Below the pieces are notes generated by a model that saw nothing but the letters and a program-made list of their open reading frames with translations, did not search any database and had not been told where the DNA came from. From positions 2,102,957 through 2,166,956 of the forward strand of contig NZ_QRDP01000004.1 in assembly GCF_003385775.1 (NCBI RefSeq): a stretch of DNA of 64,000 nt, in the 5' to 3' direction. The translations under genes and the position numbers were made by a program. Positions 1 through 10,062 of this stretch are shown piece after piece (position 1 is the stretch's first letter; each line of letters opens with the position of its first letter). Source of the stretch: Parasphingopyxis lamellibrachiae (GTDB lineage Bacteria; Pseudomonadota; Alphaproteobacteria; Sphingomonadales; Sphingomonadaceae).

Positions 1-1
1 C

Positions 2-2506
2 AATCCGCAAGCGGTAGACAGGCGCTGGCAAAAAGCCTGGGAAACCGCCGGGACTTTTGCCGCCGATACCGCGTCCGACAAGCCGAAAAGCTACGTGCTC
101 GAGATGTTCCCCTATCCTTCGGGGCGCATCCATATGGGCCATGTGCGCAACTATACGATGGGCGATGTGCTGGCCCGCTACAAGCGGATGACAGGGCATG
201 AAGTGCTCCACCCCATGGGCTGGGACGCTTTCGGCATGCCAGCCGAGAATGCGGCGATGGAGAAGAAGGTGCATCCGGGCGACTGGACGCGCGCCAATAT
301 CGCGGCGATGCGCGACCAGCTGAAAAGCCTGGGCTTCGCGCTCGACTGGAGCCGCGAGCTGGCGACCTGCGAACCCGATTATTACGGCCAGGAACAGGCC
401 CTGTTCCTCGATCTCTATGCGGCGGGCCTCGTCTATCGCAAGGAATCGGCGGTCAACTGGGATCCGGTCGATATGACCGTGCTCGCCAACGAACAGGTTA
501 TCGACGGCAAGGGCTGGCGCTCGGGCGCAACCGTCGAGCGGCGCAAGCTGAGCCAGTGGTTTCTCAAGATCACTGATTTCGCGGATGACCTGCTCGCCGG
601 GCTGGGCGAACTCGATCAGTGGCCCGACAAGGTCAGGCTGATGCAGGAGAACTGGATCGGCAAGAGCCGGGGCCTGCGGTTCCGCTTTACGCTGGACCAG
701 CGCATCAACGGCCAGAGCAATTTGCAGGTCTTTACCACCCGTCCCGACACGATTTTCGGCGCAAGCTTCGTCGCCGTCGCGGCCGACCATCCGCTGGCGC
801 AGAAAGTGGCGGAGAAAAACGCCGATGCGCAGGCCTTCATCGCGCAATGCCAGGCGGGCGGCACCTCGGCGGCCGATATCGAAAGCGCTGAAAAACTGGG
901 CTTCGACACTGGAATTACCGCAGCCCATCCGTTCCAGCCCGAATGGGAACTGCCCGTCTATATCGCCAATTTCGTGCTCATGGACTATGGCACGGGCGCG
1001 GTTTTCGGCGTTCCGGCGCACGACCAGCGCGATCTGGATTTTGCCCGCAAATACGGCCTTCCCGTCCGCCGCGTCGTTGCCGATGGCGATGAAACCGCAT
1101 CGGATTTCGAAGGCGATGAAGCCTGGTCCGGCGAAGGCGCACTGGTCAATTCACGGTTCCTGGACGGCATGGATATCGAGGACGCCAAGGCAGCTGTCAT
1201 ATCCCGTGCCGAGGAAGAAGGCTGGGGCGAGGGCACGACCGAATGGCGGCTCAGGGACTGGGGCGTATCGCGCCAGCGCTATTGGGGCACACCGATCCCG
1301 ATCATCCATTGCGAGGATTGCGGCCCGGTTGGCGTTCCCAAGGACCAGTTGCCGGTTGTCCTTCCCGAGGATGTCGATTTCGACACACCCGGCAATCCGC
1401 TGGATCGCCACCCGAGCTGGAAAAATGTCGATTGCCCGCAATGCGGCACTGCCGCCCGGCGCGAGACGGACACGCTCGACACTTTCGTAAACAGCAGTTG
1501 GTATTTCATCCGCTTCGCGAGCCAGCCGGACGACAAGCCGTTCGACAAGGCAGAGGCGGAAAGCTGGCTGCCGGTGGGTCAGTATATCGGCGGCGTCGAG
1601 CATGCGATCCTGCATCTCCTCTATGCCCGCTTCTGGACGCGCGCGCTCAACCGGATCGGAATGCTCGATGTAAAGGAACCTTTTGCCGGGCTCTTTACGC
1701 AGGGCATGGTGACGCACGAAACCTATCAGATGGGCGATGGCAGCTGGCTTTCCCCCGACGAGGTTACCCGCGAGGGCGACGACTGGGTGCATATCGAGCA
1801 TGGCGAGCCGGTGAAGGCCGGACGCGTCGAGAAAATGTCCAAGTCCAAGAAAAACGTCGTCGATCCCGATCCCATCGTCGATCAATATGGTGCGGACGCC
1901 GTGCGCTGGTTCATGCTCTCGGACAGCCCGCCCGAACGCGACCTGCCGTGGAGCGAGGCCGGAATCGAAGGGTCGTGGCGCTTTACCCAGCGGCTCTGGC
2001 GGCTGATTGACGGGAATGAGGCCGGCGAAGGCGAAGATAAGGATCTCGACCGCAAGCTGCACCAGACAATTGAAGGGATCGGCGAAGATATCGAGACCCT
2101 GTCCTTCAACAAGGCCGTTGCCAAGCTTTACGAGCTTACCAACGCGATCGAGAAAGCCGCAGCGAGCGAAAGCCGTACTGTAGCCGTCCGGACGATTGTA
2201 CGGCTCGTAGCACCGATGGTCCCGCATCTCGCCGAACAAGCATGGGAAGCGTTAGGCGAAAGCGGCATGGTCGCCGATGCGCCATGGCCCAATGTCGATC
2301 CATCTCTGCTCGTCGAGGACGAGGTAACAATCGCGATCCAGATCAACGGCAAATTGCGGGACACGCTATCGGCGGCAAAAGGCACGTCCAAAGCCGATCT
2401 TGAGGCTCTGGCGCTCGGATCGGACAAGATTGCGCGCCAGCTGGACGGCAATGAGCCGAAAAAGATTATCGTCGTGCCCGATCGTCTGGTAAATATCGTC
2501 GCGTGA
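2..2506 (+). CDS. leuS: Leucyl-tRNA synthetase (5' partial)
   Basis: This class I aminoacyl-tRNA synthetase charges tRNA-Leu with leucine. The reading frame is open from base 2, so the first residues lie outside the window and about 834 residues are visible. The ATP-binding HIGH motif appears as HMGH at about 131-142. The catalytic KMSKS loop is at about 1832-1846 (EKMSKSKKN). A Cys-rich segment in the middle (CEDCG ... CPQCG) fits the zinc-binding insertion, and the C-terminal anticodon-binding domain is complete. The stop codon TGA overlaps a possible GTG start for the following lptE frame. The leuS-lptE-holA order is common in Alphaproteobacteria. Confidence 0.98.
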   Translation, partial: NPQAVDRRWQKAWETAGTFAADTASDKPKSYVLEMFPYPSGRIHMGHVRNYTMGDVLARYKRMTGHEVLHPMGWDAFGMPAENAAMEKKVHPGDWTRANIAAMRDQLKSLGFALDWSRELATCEPDYYGQEQALFLDLYAAGLVYRKESAVNWDPVDMTVLANEQVIDGKGWRSGATVERRKLSQWFLKITDFADDLLAGLGELDQWPDKVRLMQENWIGKSRGLRFRFTLDQRINGQSNLQVFTTRPDTIFGASFVAVAADHPLAQKVAEKNADAQAFIAQCQAGGTSAADIESAEKLGFDTGITAAHPFQPEWELPVYIANFVLMDYGTGAVFGVPAHDQRDLDFARKYGLPVRRVVADGDETASDFEGDEAWSGEGALVNSRFLDGMDIEDAKAAVISRAEEEGWGEGTTEWRLRDWGVSRQRYWGTPIPIIHCEDCGPVGVPKDQLPVVLPEDVDFDTPGNPLDRHPSWKNVDCPQCGTAARRETDTLDTFVNSSWYFIRFASQPDDKPFDKAEAESWLPVGQYIGGVEHAILHLLYARFWTRALNRIGMLDVKEPFAGLFTQGMVTHETYQMGDGSWLSPDEVTREGDDWVHIEHGEPVKAGRVEKMSKSKKNVVDPDPIVDQYGADAVRWFMLSDSPPERDLPWSEAGIEGSWRFTQRLWRLIDGNEAGEGEDKDLDRKLHQTIEGIGEDIETLSFNKAVAKLYELTNAIEKAAASESRTVAVRTIVRLVAPMVPHLAEQAWEALGESGMVADAPWPNVDPSLLVEDEVTIAIQINGKLRDTLSAAKGTSKADLEALALGSDKIARQLDGNEPKKIIVVPDRLVNIVA

Positions 2507-2598
2507 GCCGTTTTTGCCTTTCATCCCTTTGGGCCGCGATCCTCGAGTCCCTGCCTTTCCTTTTCCAACCGGGAAGAGGAAGAACCACCCTTCGACAG

Positions 2599-3138
2599 GT
2601 GCAGGAAAAACGGGCATTCGCCGTAACCGCTCTCCTCCTATGCGCATTGCCTCTCACAGCCTGCGGCCTGCGCCCGCTCTATGGCGGCGCATCCTCACCG
2701 GCGCGCCAGACACTCGGCGCGGTCGAGGTTGGCGGTATTCCGGGCCGTTCCGGCTATCTGATGCGCGGCGCCCTTGAGCAGAGGCTCGGTGCTGCGGGCC
2801 GGGAAGCCCCGCGCTACCGGCTCGAAGTCACGCTCGACGACCGGATCGAGGGTTTCGGCGTTCGGGCGGACAATGCCGTAACGCGCGAACGGCGAACGCT
2901 GCGCGCGCGTTTCCAGCTGCTGACGGCCGATCTGGGCACCGTGCTGCTGGATGCAACAGCAGGCGCGGATGCCGGCATCGACGTTGTCTCGTCCGAATAT
3001 GCAACCATCGCCGCCGAGGATTCGGCGCTTGAGCGGCTCACAGAGCAGGTTGCCGACCAGATAGTCGCGCGGATCGCCCTTTATGCGACCAGGCGCGCCG
3101 ATCAGCGCGCCGCCGAACCCGTCTCGGAACTCCCCTAG
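2599..3138 (+). CDS. lptE: LPS-assembly lipoprotein LptE
   Basis: LptE is the outer-membrane lipoprotein that plugs the LptD barrel and helps deliver lipopolysaccharide to the cell surface. I chose the GTG at 2599 because it places a short basic and hydrophobic signal peptide directly before a lipobox (LTAC, Cys22), followed by GLRPLYGG, typical of alphaproteobacterial LptE. The product is 179 aa. The frame is open back to a GTG at 2503 that overlaps the leuS stop, but that start would add 32 residues ahead of the signal peptide. holA begins at the next base after the stop, which suggests translational coupling. Confidence 0.88.
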   Translation: MQEKRAFAVTALLLCALPLTACGLRPLYGGASSPARQTLGAVEVGGIPGRSGYLMRGALEQRLGAAGREAPRYRLEVTLDDRIEGFGVRADNAVTRERRTLRARFQLLTADLGTVLLDATAGADAGIDVVSSEYATIAAEDSALERLTEQVADQIVARIALYATRRADQRAAEPVSELP

Positions 3139-4164
3139 GTGAAGGCCAATCGCGGCCAGATCGCGCGCGCGCTTTCGGCGCCCGGCGAGGATGTCCGCTT
3201 TTACCTGCTCTACGGCCCGGACCGGTCGGGTTCTGAAGCGCTGGCTGCAATGCTCGGCAAAGCGATGGGGGAAGAGGCGGAGCGGATCGACCTTACCGGG
3301 TCCGAGCTCAAATCCGACCCCGCCAAACTGGCCGACGAGGCAGCGGCGATCTCGCTTTTCGGGGGCGCCCGCTTCATCCGGATCGACCCTGCCGGCGATG
3401 AAATTTTTGCAGGCGTGGAAGCGCTGCTGGAAGCGGAAAAAGCCGGCAATCCGGTGGTAGCGATCGCCGGTGCCCTGCGCGGCACGAACAAGCTTGTGAA
3501 GCTGGCCTTTGCCAGCGACGCGGCGATGGCCTGTGCCAGCTATGCCCCCGAAGGCCGCGATGCCGACCTGATGGTGATCGAAATGGCCCAGGAAACCGGC
3601 CTGCAGATCGCGCCGGACATTGCCCAGCGTTTGGCGCGCAGCAGCCACGGGGACCGTTCGATACTGGCCAGCGAGCTGGCAAAATTCGCGCTGTATCTGG
3701 ATGCCGCGCCCGATCGCCCGCGCCAGCTGGATCATGACGCGATGGATGCACTTTCAGCAAGCAGCGACGAGGGCGATCTTTCGCGCCTCGCCAATGTCGT
3801 GCTTTCGGGCGATCTGGTCGCGCTCGATCGCGAACTTACCCAGTTTGCGAGCGAGGGAATGGTCGGCATACCGCTAATCCGCGCCATCCTGCGCCGCCTG
3901 CTGCTTTTGGCGAAATTGCGGGCCGAGGTTGAACAGGGAAACAGCACACAGACGGTAATCGCCAAGGCCGGCCGGGCTATATTCTGGAAGGAAAAAGCGG
4001 TTATCGCCGATCAGGTGGAACGCTGGCGCAGCGATGCCCTGGCGATCGCGATCAACCGGGCGAGCGACACCGAGCGCCTGCTCAAAAGCGCGGGCGGGCC
4101 GGGTTTAATCGCGGCCGACGAAGAGCTTTTCGCCATCGCCCGCAAGGCCCGGACATTGCGCTAG
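3139..4164 (+). CDS. holA: DNA polymerase III delta subunit
   Basis: The delta subunit belongs to the clamp-loader complex and opens the beta sliding clamp during replication. The 341-aa product has the family length. It starts with GTG immediately after the lptE stop. The N-terminal part (FYLLYGPDRSGSE) resembles the degenerate nucleotide-binding domain of HolA, and the C-terminal half is helical, matching the collar domain. The call rests on the overall sequence pattern and on the conserved position after leuS-lptE. The gene converges with parB, with 10 bases between them. Confidence 0.93.
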   Translation: MKANRGQIARALSAPGEDVRFYLLYGPDRSGSEALAAMLGKAMGEEAERIDLTGSELKSDPAKLADEAAAISLFGGARFIRIDPAGDEIFAGVEALLEAEKAGNPVVAIAGALRGTNKLVKLAFASDAAMACASYAPEGRDADLMVIEMAQETGLQIAPDIAQRLARSSHGDRSILASELAKFALYLDAAPDRPRQLDHDAMDALSASSDEGDLSRLANVVLSGDLVALDRELTQFASEGMVGIPLIRAILRRLLLLAKLRAEVEQGNSTQTVIAKAGRAIFWKEKAVIADQVERWRSDALAIAINRASDTERLLKSAGGPGLIAADEELFAIARKARTLR

Positions 4165-4174
4165 CCATTATGAA

Positions 4175-5080
4175 CTAAATTTTTTCACCGGAAAGCCGCT
4201 GGCAGATCAGGTCGAGTTGATCGAGCGAGCGATAGGCCACGCTCACCGTTCCCATCTTGCCATTATAGTCGATCGCGACCGCCAGGCCGATGGCTTCGCC
4301 AAGCTGGCGCTCAAGCGCAACGATATCCGCATCGCGTTCGCGCGGCGGCCTTTTCTGCTGCGTCGATCCGCCGGGTTTGGCGCGGCGGGCCAGATCTTCG
4401 GCTTCGCGAACCGAAAGCCCCTGTGCCGCAATCAGCCGGGCCAGGGCCTCGACATCCGGCGCGCCGATAATCGCCCGCGCATGCCCCATATCGAGTTCGC
4501 CCGACACGACCATGGCCCGCACGGCATCGGGCAGTTCAAGCAGGCGCAACAAATTGGTGACATGGCTGCGCGATTTGTGGACGAGGCGCGCAAGCGCGGC
4601 CTGGCTGTGGCCGAAATCCTCGATCAGCCTTTTATAAGCTTCGGCTTCCTCGATCGCGTTGAGGTCTTCACGCTGGATATTCTCGACGAGCGCGATTTCC
4701 AGTGTCTCCGCATCGTCGAAATCCCGAACGATTACAGGAACCTGGTGGAGATGTGCGCGCTGCGCCGCGCGCCAGCGCCGTTCGCCGGCGACAATCTGGT
4801 AACCCGCGCCTTGCGGCCGCACGACGATCGGCTGGATCATACCGCGCACTTCGATCGAGTTTGCAAGCTCGCTCAGCGCGTCCTCGTCGAAATGGCGGCG
4901 CGGCTGGTCCGGATGGGGCGCGATCTTGCCGACCGGCAGCATCTGCACTGCCCCCTCATCCGGCGCGGCGCTGACCGACGCCTCCTGCTCGACCTCTCCC
5001 ATCAGCGCAGAAAGACCTCGACCGAGCCCGCTGGGCTTCTTGCGCGCGGGCGTTTTTTTCTCTGCTTTTCCGTTGCTCAT
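4175..5080 (-). CDS. parB: Chromosome partitioning protein ParB
   Basis: ParB is the CTP-dependent clamp that loads at parS, spreads on DNA and moves the origin region together with ParA. I chose the ATG at 5080, which gives 301 aa; an open extension upstream would run into parA. The N-terminus has the LGRGLSAL motif (about residues 19-26) that contacts ParA. The CTP-binding motif GERRWRAA is at 99-106, ENIQREDL at 133-140, and the parS-binding helix-turn-helix at about 158-180. The C-terminal dimerisation domain is complete. Its targets, two parS sites, lie 1.4 and 3.4 kb upstream. Confidence 0.97.
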   Translation of the reverse strand: MSNGKAEKKTPARKKPSGLGRGLSALMGEVEQEASVSAAPDEGAVQMLPVGKIAPHPDQPRRHFDEDALSELANSIEVRGMIQPIVVRPQGAGYQIVAGERRWRAAQRAHLHQVPVIVRDFDDAETLEIALVENIQREDLNAIEEAEAYKRLIEDFGHSQAALARLVHKSRSHVTNLLRLLELPDAVRAMVVSGELDMGHARAIIGAPDVEALARLIAAQGLSVREAEDLARRAKPGGSTQQKRPPRERDADIVALERQLGEAIGLAVAIDYNGKMGTVSVAYRSLDQLDLICQRLSGEKI

Positions 5081-5091
5081 ATCCGTCTCTC

Positions 5092-5874
5092 TCAGGCCGC
5101 TCGCGCTTTTTTGGGCAGCCGGGCGATGGTTTCGCGCGCGAGCGCCATATAGGCTTCCGATCCCGGGCATCGATAATCGTAGATGAGCGCCGGTAGGCCG
5201 TGGCTGGGTGCTTCCGAAAGCCGCACATTGCGCGGAATCACCGTCTTGAACACCAGCTTGCCGAGCACCGCCCGGACATCTTCGGCAACCTGGCCGGAAA
5301 GATTGTTCCGCTTGTCATACATGGTCAGCACGACGCCAAAGATCGAAATATCGGGATTGAATCGTTCACGGACACGCTCAACAGTCTGTAAAAGCTGGCT
5401 TAATCCTTCCAGCGCGAAAAATTCGCATTGCAGCGGCACGAGCAGGGATGGAGCCGCGACCAGGGCGTTGATCGTCAGCAGGCCCAGAGAGGGCGGACAA
5501 TCGATCAGGCAGACGTCCCACCGGCCGGTCGGTGCGCCGGACAATGCCATGTTGAGCCGTTCGGTCCGCGCTTCATAGTCAACAAGTTCTATCTCGGCGC
5601 CCGACAGATCGACGGTGGCGGCGACGACATCGAGCCTCGGCACGCGCGACGCGATCGCCGCCTCTTCCACAGTTGCATCGCCAGTGAGCAGGTCGTAACT
5701 CGAAAGCGTGCGTTGATCGTGCCGGATTCCAAGTCCTGTAGAGGCATTGCCCTGGGGATCGAGATCAAGCAGCAAAACCTTCCAACCCGAGGCCGCCAGC
5801 GCAGTCGCAAGGTTTATGGCCGTCGTCGTTTTGCCAACACCACCTTTTTGGTTGGCAATCGCGATGCGGATCAT
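5092..5874 (-). CDS. parA: Chromosome partitioning ATPase ParA
   Basis: ParA is a deviant Walker ATPase that binds DNA nonspecifically and forms the gradient along which ParB-bound origins move. The deviant Walker A motif KGGVGKTTT is at residues 10-18. The Walker B-like LIDCPPSLGLL and the ParA signature DLDPQGNAS are clear. The length, 260 aa, is typical of chromosomal ParA. The start overlaps the rsmG stop by 4 bases, and parB follows after 11 bases, so parA and parB are probably cotranscribed with rsmG. Confidence 0.98.
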   Translation of the reverse strand: MIRIAIANQKGGVGKTTTAINLATALAASGWKVLLLDLDPQGNASTGLGIRHDQRTLSSYDLLTGDATVEEAAIASRVPRLDVVAATVDLSGAEIELVDYEARTERLNMALSGAPTGRWDVCLIDCPPSLGLLTINALVAAPSLLVPLQCEFFALEGLSQLLQTVERVRERFNPDISIFGVVLTMYDKRNNLSGQVAEDVRAVLGKLVFKTVIPRNVRLSEAPSHGLPALIYDYRCPGSEAYMALARETIARLPKKARAA

Positions 5875-6509
5875 GAACCTCTCCTTGGCCTCACATTGCG
5901 CGCGTCGATGATGAAAGCCTCGTCATTTGTCAGACTCGCATGCAGCGCGAAATCACCCTGCCATGTTCGTCGCGCCTCTGCCAGTTCTTCTTGCGCGCTT
6001 TTCCCTTTTGGCAGCAGCCATTGCGCTTCGGTACCGGCAAACCGATGTGCAAGAGAAAAAAGCTTTGGCAATGCGGTAAAGGCCCGGGCCGCAATCACGT
6101 CAAAAACACCGGCTTCGACGCGTTCGACCTTGCGACCTTCTATATGGACCCGCTCGCCAAGGCCGAGCTGCTCATGCGCCCTTTGCAGGAATTCGACCCG
6201 GCGCGACCGGACCTCAACCAGGGTCATGTCCATTGCGCCGATAATTGCCAATACCATTCCGGGCAGGCCCGGGCCGGAGCCCAGATCGATCCATCGGCCG
6301 CCTCGTGCGGCTGGCGTAGCCAGCGATAGGAGTTGGGCAGAATCGCGTATATGCCGGTCCCAGAAACTGTCGATCGTCGATCGCGAGATCAAATTCTGGC
6401 GCGTGGCTTCCTCCAGAAGTAGTGCTGAAAATTTTTCCAGCCGCTCCAATGTTTCACGTGAAACATCCAGCTCTTCGACAAGCCAGGTCTTTACTGCAGC
6501 CTCTTCCAT
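5871..6509 (-). CDS. rsmG: 16S rRNA (guanine527-N7)-methyltransferase
   Basis: RsmG (GidB) methylates G527 of 16S rRNA. The start at 6509 (MEEAAVKTW) gives 212 aa and leaves a 4-base gap to the mnmG stop; the longer frame to 6554 would overlap mnmG. The SAM-binding motif IDLGSGPGLPG is clear. The codons for the DVSRET segment near the N-terminus contain a perfect parS site, so this stretch serves both as protein code and as a ParB landing site. It belongs to a minus-strand run with mnmG, parA and parB. Confidence 0.96.
   Translation of the reverse strand: MEEAAVKTWLVEELDVSRETLERLEKFSALLLEEATRQNLISRSTIDSFWDRHIRDSAQLLSLATPAARGGRWIDLGSGPGLPGMVLAIIGAMDMTLVEVRSRRVEFLQRAHEQLGLGERVHIEGRKVERVEAGVFDVIAARAFTALPKLFSLAHRFAGTEAQWLLPKGKSAQEELAEARRTWQGDFALHASLTNDEAFIIDARNVRPRRGS
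6450..6465. promoter_or_regulatory. parS centromere site 1
   Basis: The sequence TGTTTCACGTGAAACA is a perfect 16-base palindrome and an exact match to the ParB-binding consensus. It lies inside rsmG, about 1.4 kb from parB and about 10 kb from the oriC candidate. That position, within a coding region near the origin, is usual for alphaproteobacterial parS. Confidence 0.95.
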
Positions 6510-6513
6510 CCGG

Positions 6514-8388
6514 TCAGGCGGCCCGCCTGCGCGCGTGCACAAGTATAGCCGCAAGAGCGGCGGGCGTTACACCCCGTATCCTGCGCGCCTCTCCTAATGT
6601 GGCTGGGCGCGCGGTTTCCAGTCTTTCGACCATCTCATTCGATAGACCGGCAATGACGCCATAATCGAGCGTGTCCGGAATACGGATTTGCTCATCCGCA
6701 TTCACGCGGGCGATTTCACTGGCCTGCCGCTCAAGATAGGGCGCATAGCGGATATCCTCGACGGCCTCGTCGATCACGGCGTCCGGGATATCGGCAAGCG
6801 CCGGATCGACCGATCGGACGACCGAAGCATCCGCGTCCGGCAACTTGAGCCAGTCGGCCAGCCGGCGCGTTTCGCGATGCTGGCCCAGGACAAGACCCGC
6901 CGCTTCCATAGCGGCCGGTGGAACCATCTGCGCCATGGCGTCTTTCACCCGAGACAGCGCTTCGCCACGCCCCAATACCAGTTTCTTATAGACCGGGCCC
7001 AGGCAGTTCCACGTGTCTGCAGTCGCCGAAAGTCGGGTGACGGCATTGTCCGCGCGTAACCGCAGTCGATATTCCGCCCGTGCCGTCAGCATCCGATAGG
7101 GTTCGGTGATCCCCTGTAGAACGAGATCGTCGATCATGACGCCAATATAGCTTTCATCCCGTTCGAACCTCACAGGCTTTTCGCCAAATACGTTGCGCGC
7201 GGCATTGATTCCCGCAACGAGCCCTTGCGCCGCCGCTTCTTCATAGCCGGTTGTGCCATTTATCTGGCCGGCCAGATACAGGCCCGGCATGGTGCGAACA
7301 CCAAGATCATGTCCTAGAATTCGCGGATCGACATGGTCATATTCCACTGCATAGCCGGGCTGCGCGATCTCAACGCGCTCCAGTCCGGTGATCGTCCGCA
7401 AAAACTTCAGCTGAACATCTTCAGGCAGCGAGGTAGAAATGCCGTTGGGATAGACCGCCGGGTCGTCGAGCCCCTCCGGCTCGAGAAAAATCTGATGGCC
7501 ATCGCGGTCGCCGAAGCGATGGATCTTGTCCTCGATCGACGGGCAATAGCGCGGTCCCTGGCCCTGGATCGATCCGGAGAAAAGCGGTGAGCGATCGAGC
7601 GATGCTCGGACGATATCGTGCGTCCGTGCATTGGTCCGCGTGATCGCACAGAAAAGTTGCGGATTCAGCCGGCGCTCCGCCCCGAAGGACATCGTCCACT
7701 CTTCGGTGTCAGACGGCTGGATTTCCAGCGCTGCCCAGTCGATCGTGCGACCGTCAAGACGCGGCGGCGTGCCTGTCTTGAGCCTCGCCATAGGAAGTTT
7801 CGCCGCGTAGAGCTGGTCCGCAAGTGCTGTTGCTGCACGTTCGCCAACGCGCCCACCCGCATGATTATCCATCCCGAAATGTAGCTTCGAGCCCAGAAAC
7901 GTGCCCGTCGCCAGTATGACTGACGGCGCTGAAATCGTCCGTTTGCCGCCGTCGAGGACCATGCCGCGCACCGTCAGCCCATCATCGTCGAGCGCGAGAG
8001 CCGTCGCTTCTGCTTCGACGATATCCAGCAGAGGCTCGCAACTCAGCATGTCATGAATAGCTGCCCCGTACAGCTTGCGGTCCGCCTGGATCCGAGGGCC
8101 ACGCACAGCCGCCCCCTTGCTCCGGTTGAGTATCCGGTAATGGATGGCCGCGGCGTCCGAAGCCTTGCCGATAAGCCCGTCAAAGGCGTCCACTTCGCGC
8201 ACGAGATGGCCCTTCCCCAAACCGCCAATAGCCGGATTACAGGACATCGCTCCAATCATATCCCGGCGCATCGAGACAAGCGCTGTGCGCGCGCCCATCC
8301 GCGCCGCTACCGCCGCAGCCTCGCAGCCGGCATGGCCGCCGCCTACGACAATCACGTCGTAGCGAAGGGATGGATCGCTTGTAGCCAT
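6514..8388 (-). CDS. mnmG: tRNA uridine-34 carboxymethylaminomethyl-modifying enzyme MnmG
   Basis: MnmG (GidA) is the FAD-binding partner of MnmE. Together they make the cmnm5 modification at wobble uridine 34 of certain tRNAs. The 624-aa product has the FAD-binding [10 protein letters not shown] at about residues 16-25, the family signature GGLGKGHL, and a complete C-terminal helical domain that contacts MnmE. The start [15 protein letters not shown] fits the family. It is followed by rsmG after 4 bases. A parS-like site lies in the short gap between it and mnmE. Confidence 0.97.
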   Translation of the reverse strand: MATSDPSLRYDVIVVGGGHAGCEAAAVAARMGARTALVSMRRDMIGAMSCNPAIGGLGKGHLVREVDAFDGLIGKASDAAAIHYRILNRSKGAAVRGPRIQADRKLYGAAIHDMLSCEPLLDIVEAEATALALDDDGLTVRGMVLDGGKRTISAPSVILATGTFLGSKLHFGMDNHAGGRVGERAATALADQLYAAKLPMARLKTGTPPRLDGRTIDWAALEIQPSDTEEWTMSFGAERRLNPQLFCAITRTNARTHDIVRASLDRSPLFSGSIQGQGPRYCPSIEDKIHRFGDRDGHQIFLEPEGLDDPAVYPNGISTSLPEDVQLKFLRTITGLERVEIAQPGYAVEYDHVDPRILGHDLGVRTMPGLYLAGQINGTTGYEEAAAQGLVAGINAARNVFGEKPVRFERDESYIGVMIDDLVLQGITEPYRMLTARAEYRLRLRADNAVTRLSATADTWNCLGPVYKKLVLGRGEALSRVKDAMAQMVPPAAMEAAGLVLGQHRETRRLADWLKLPDADASVVRSVDPALADIPDAVIDEAVEDIRYAPYLERQASEIARVNADEQIRIPDTLDYGVIAGLSNEMVERLETARPATLGEARRIRGVTPAALAAILVHARRRAA

Positions 8389-8425
8389 GCCGCGCCTGTA
8401 TCAGTGCGGCGATCCGATTCAAAGA

Positions 8426-8441
8426 TGTTTCACGTGGAACG
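8426..8441. promoter_or_regulatory. parS-like site 2
   Basis: TGTTTCACGTGGAACG matches the parS consensus TGTTNCACGTGNAACA except at the last base. It keeps the CACGTG core and lies in the 58-base gap between mnmE and mnmG. It is 2.0 kb from the perfect site in rsmG. One mismatch at an outer base usually weakens but does not abolish ParB binding. Confidence 0.8.
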
Positions 8442-8446
8442 GGAGC

Positions 8447-9751
8447 CTATTTGCCGATGCAAAACCGCCCGAACAATGCGTCCAGCATATCCTCCACGCC
8501 GCCATGTCCGCTGAGCCGGTCCAGGGCTGCGCGGGCGTGGCGCAGAGTTTCGACGAGTAAAATCCAATCGCCAGCAGCAGCGTCCTCGAGCGCCGCCACT
8601 GTCTCACGAAGCGCCTGGCGTTGCCGCTGGTTGAGCGCCAGCTGGTCTTCCCGGGGAAGGAGCGAACGGGCACTTTCAAGCAACAGGATGCGCAACATAT
8701 CCATCCCCTCCCCCGTCTTCGCTGATACCGCCAACTTAGCGTTCTCCGGTTTTGCCTGCCTTCCCGCCTCGTCCGCTCGCGGATGAACAATCAGAACATT
8801 GTCTCCTGACGGTGCTTCCTGCGGTTCGCCGAGCCAGACCAGGATGTCGGCGCCTTCCGAAGTGTCTCGGGCGCGCCGGACGCCCTCATCCTCGATCGCG
8901 TCGGTCGCTGCGCGAAGCCCAGCCGTATCGCTGAACAGGAAGGCCAGCCCGTCAATCTCCACCGGCGCCTCGATCACATCCCGGGTCGTGCCTGCCGTCG
9001 GCGAGACAATGGCCGCTTCGCGCGCCACCAGAGCGTTGAACAGGGTCGACTTCCCGGCGTTGGGCGGCCCGGCAAGAACGACACGGATGCCATCGCGGAT
9101 ACGCTCGGCCGGTGGCGCATCCTGCAGCGCCATAATTTCACATTTAACATCGCGGGCGATATCCAGAGCGAAACGCTCATCGCTCTCGTCGACATCGTCT
9201 TCATCGGAAAAATTGAGCACCGCTTCGAGCCTGGCCTCGGCCATCAGCAGGCGTTCCCGCCATCCGGCGATCCTCTGCGCCAGCCCGCCTTCGGCCATGG
9301 CCAGCGCATAGCGCCGCTGGCTTTCCGTCTCGGCAACGAGCAGATCGCCCAGTCCCTCGGTTTCGGAAAGATCCATCCGCCCGTTCATAAAGGCCCGGCG
9401 CGTGAATTCTCCTGCTTCCGCCGCCCGCAAACCGGGCAGCGCACCAAGCATCCCGAGCATCTTCGCCGCAACAGCCCGGCTGCCATGTGTATGAAATTCA
9501 ATCATATCTTCGCCAGTCACCGTATCTGGTGCTGGAAACCACAAGGTGATTGCGCGGTCTATCGGTTCGCCATTCAGGGGATCCCGGATCAGCGCCAGCG
9601 AAGCCCGGCGCGCCTCGGGCAACCGGCCGGTCAGCGCCTCCAGCACCGGCCCGCATTCCGATCCACTAAGCCGGATGATCGCAATCGCACTCGGCAGTCC
9701 GCCCGTCGACAGCGCAAAGATCGTCGCGCGGTCATCCATCGTCAGCGCCAT
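8447..9751 (-). CDS. mnmE: tRNA modification GTPase MnmE
   Basis: MnmE (TrmE) is the GTPase partner of MnmG in wobble-uridine modification. The N-terminal folate-binding domain (TIFALSTGGLPSAIAIIRLSG) is followed by a helical domain with an inserted G domain: P-loop GPPNAGKST, G3 DTAGL. The C-terminus ends FCIGK, the family C-x-G-K motif whose Cys is conserved. I chose the ATG at 9751 because it lies 10 bases after the upstream stop; the ATG at 9739 (MDDRATIF) is equally possible. The longer frame to 9781 overlaps the upstream gene. Confidence 0.96.
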   Translation of the reverse strand: MALTMDDRATIFALSTGGLPSAIAIIRLSGSECGPVLEALTGRLPEARRASLALIRDPLNGEPIDRAITLWFPAPDTVTGEDMIEFHTHGSRAVAAKMLGMLGALPGLRAAEAGEFTRRAFMNGRMDLSETEGLGDLLVAETESQRRYALAMAEGGLAQRIAGWRERLLMAEARLEAVLNFSDEDDVDESDERFALDIARDVKCEIMALQDAPPAERIRDGIRVVLAGPPNAGKSTLFNALVAREAAIVSPTAGTTRDVIEAPVEIDGLAFLFSDTAGLRAATDAIEDEGVRRARDTSEGADILVWLGEPQEAPSGDNVLIVHPRADEAGRQAKPENAKLAVSAKTGEGMDMLRILLLESARSLLPREDQLALNQRQRQALRETVAALEDAAAGDWILLVETLRHARAALDRLSGHGGVEDMLDALFGRFCIGK

Positions 9752-9761
9752 GCCGGGATCT

Positions 9762-9995
9762 TCATTTTTTCGCGCCGCCAATCTGGTCGAAGAAGCGGGT
9801 CCACATGGAAAGGCCAGCCTCGCTCATCGGCCCCCAGCTGCGCATAAGTTTCTCTACGGTATCGGGCGTGATGCCCTCTTCCATCGTCTCCTTCATCTTG
9901 TCGAGATAGAGATCGTGGACGGGCGTAAGATCCGGCAGTCCGATAAAGCGGCGCGCCTCTTCGGGGGTGCAATCGACGTCGACAGTGACTTTCAT
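9762..9995 (-). CDS. Small conserved protein (DUF6489-like)
   Basis: This 77-aa protein begins MKVTVDVDCTPEEARRF and continues with GLPDLTP. The start at 9995 follows a strong ribosome binding site (GAGGAG on the minus strand), while longer starts lack one. The sequence matches what I recall as the DUF6489 family, small soluble alphaproteobacterial proteins of unknown function; the family name is from memory. It has no signal peptide or membrane segment. It sits just upstream of mnmE and is divergent from ogt. I see no basis for a function. Confidence 0.75.
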   Translation of the reverse strand: MKVTVDVDCTPEEARRFIGLPDLTPVHDLYLDKMKETMEEGITPDTVEKLMRSWGPMSEAGLSMWTRFFDQIGGAKK

Positions 9996-10062
9996 GGGTG
10001 GCTCCTCGGATGCTGGCCTCAAAATGCTGGCCTTTCCATACGCAATGCGCGAAACTCCGTCC

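Noticed and set aside
1151-2239. A 362-codon minus-strand frame inside leuS
   Set aside because: It is the shadow of the leuS coding strand.
2503-2598. N-terminal extension of lptE from the GTG at 2503
   Set aside because: It would place 32 residues ahead of a well-formed lipoprotein signal peptide.
7009-7024. A third possible parS (CACGTG with a GTTC left arm)
   Set aside because: The right arm (TCTGC) does not match the consensus, and it lies inside mnmG without symmetry.
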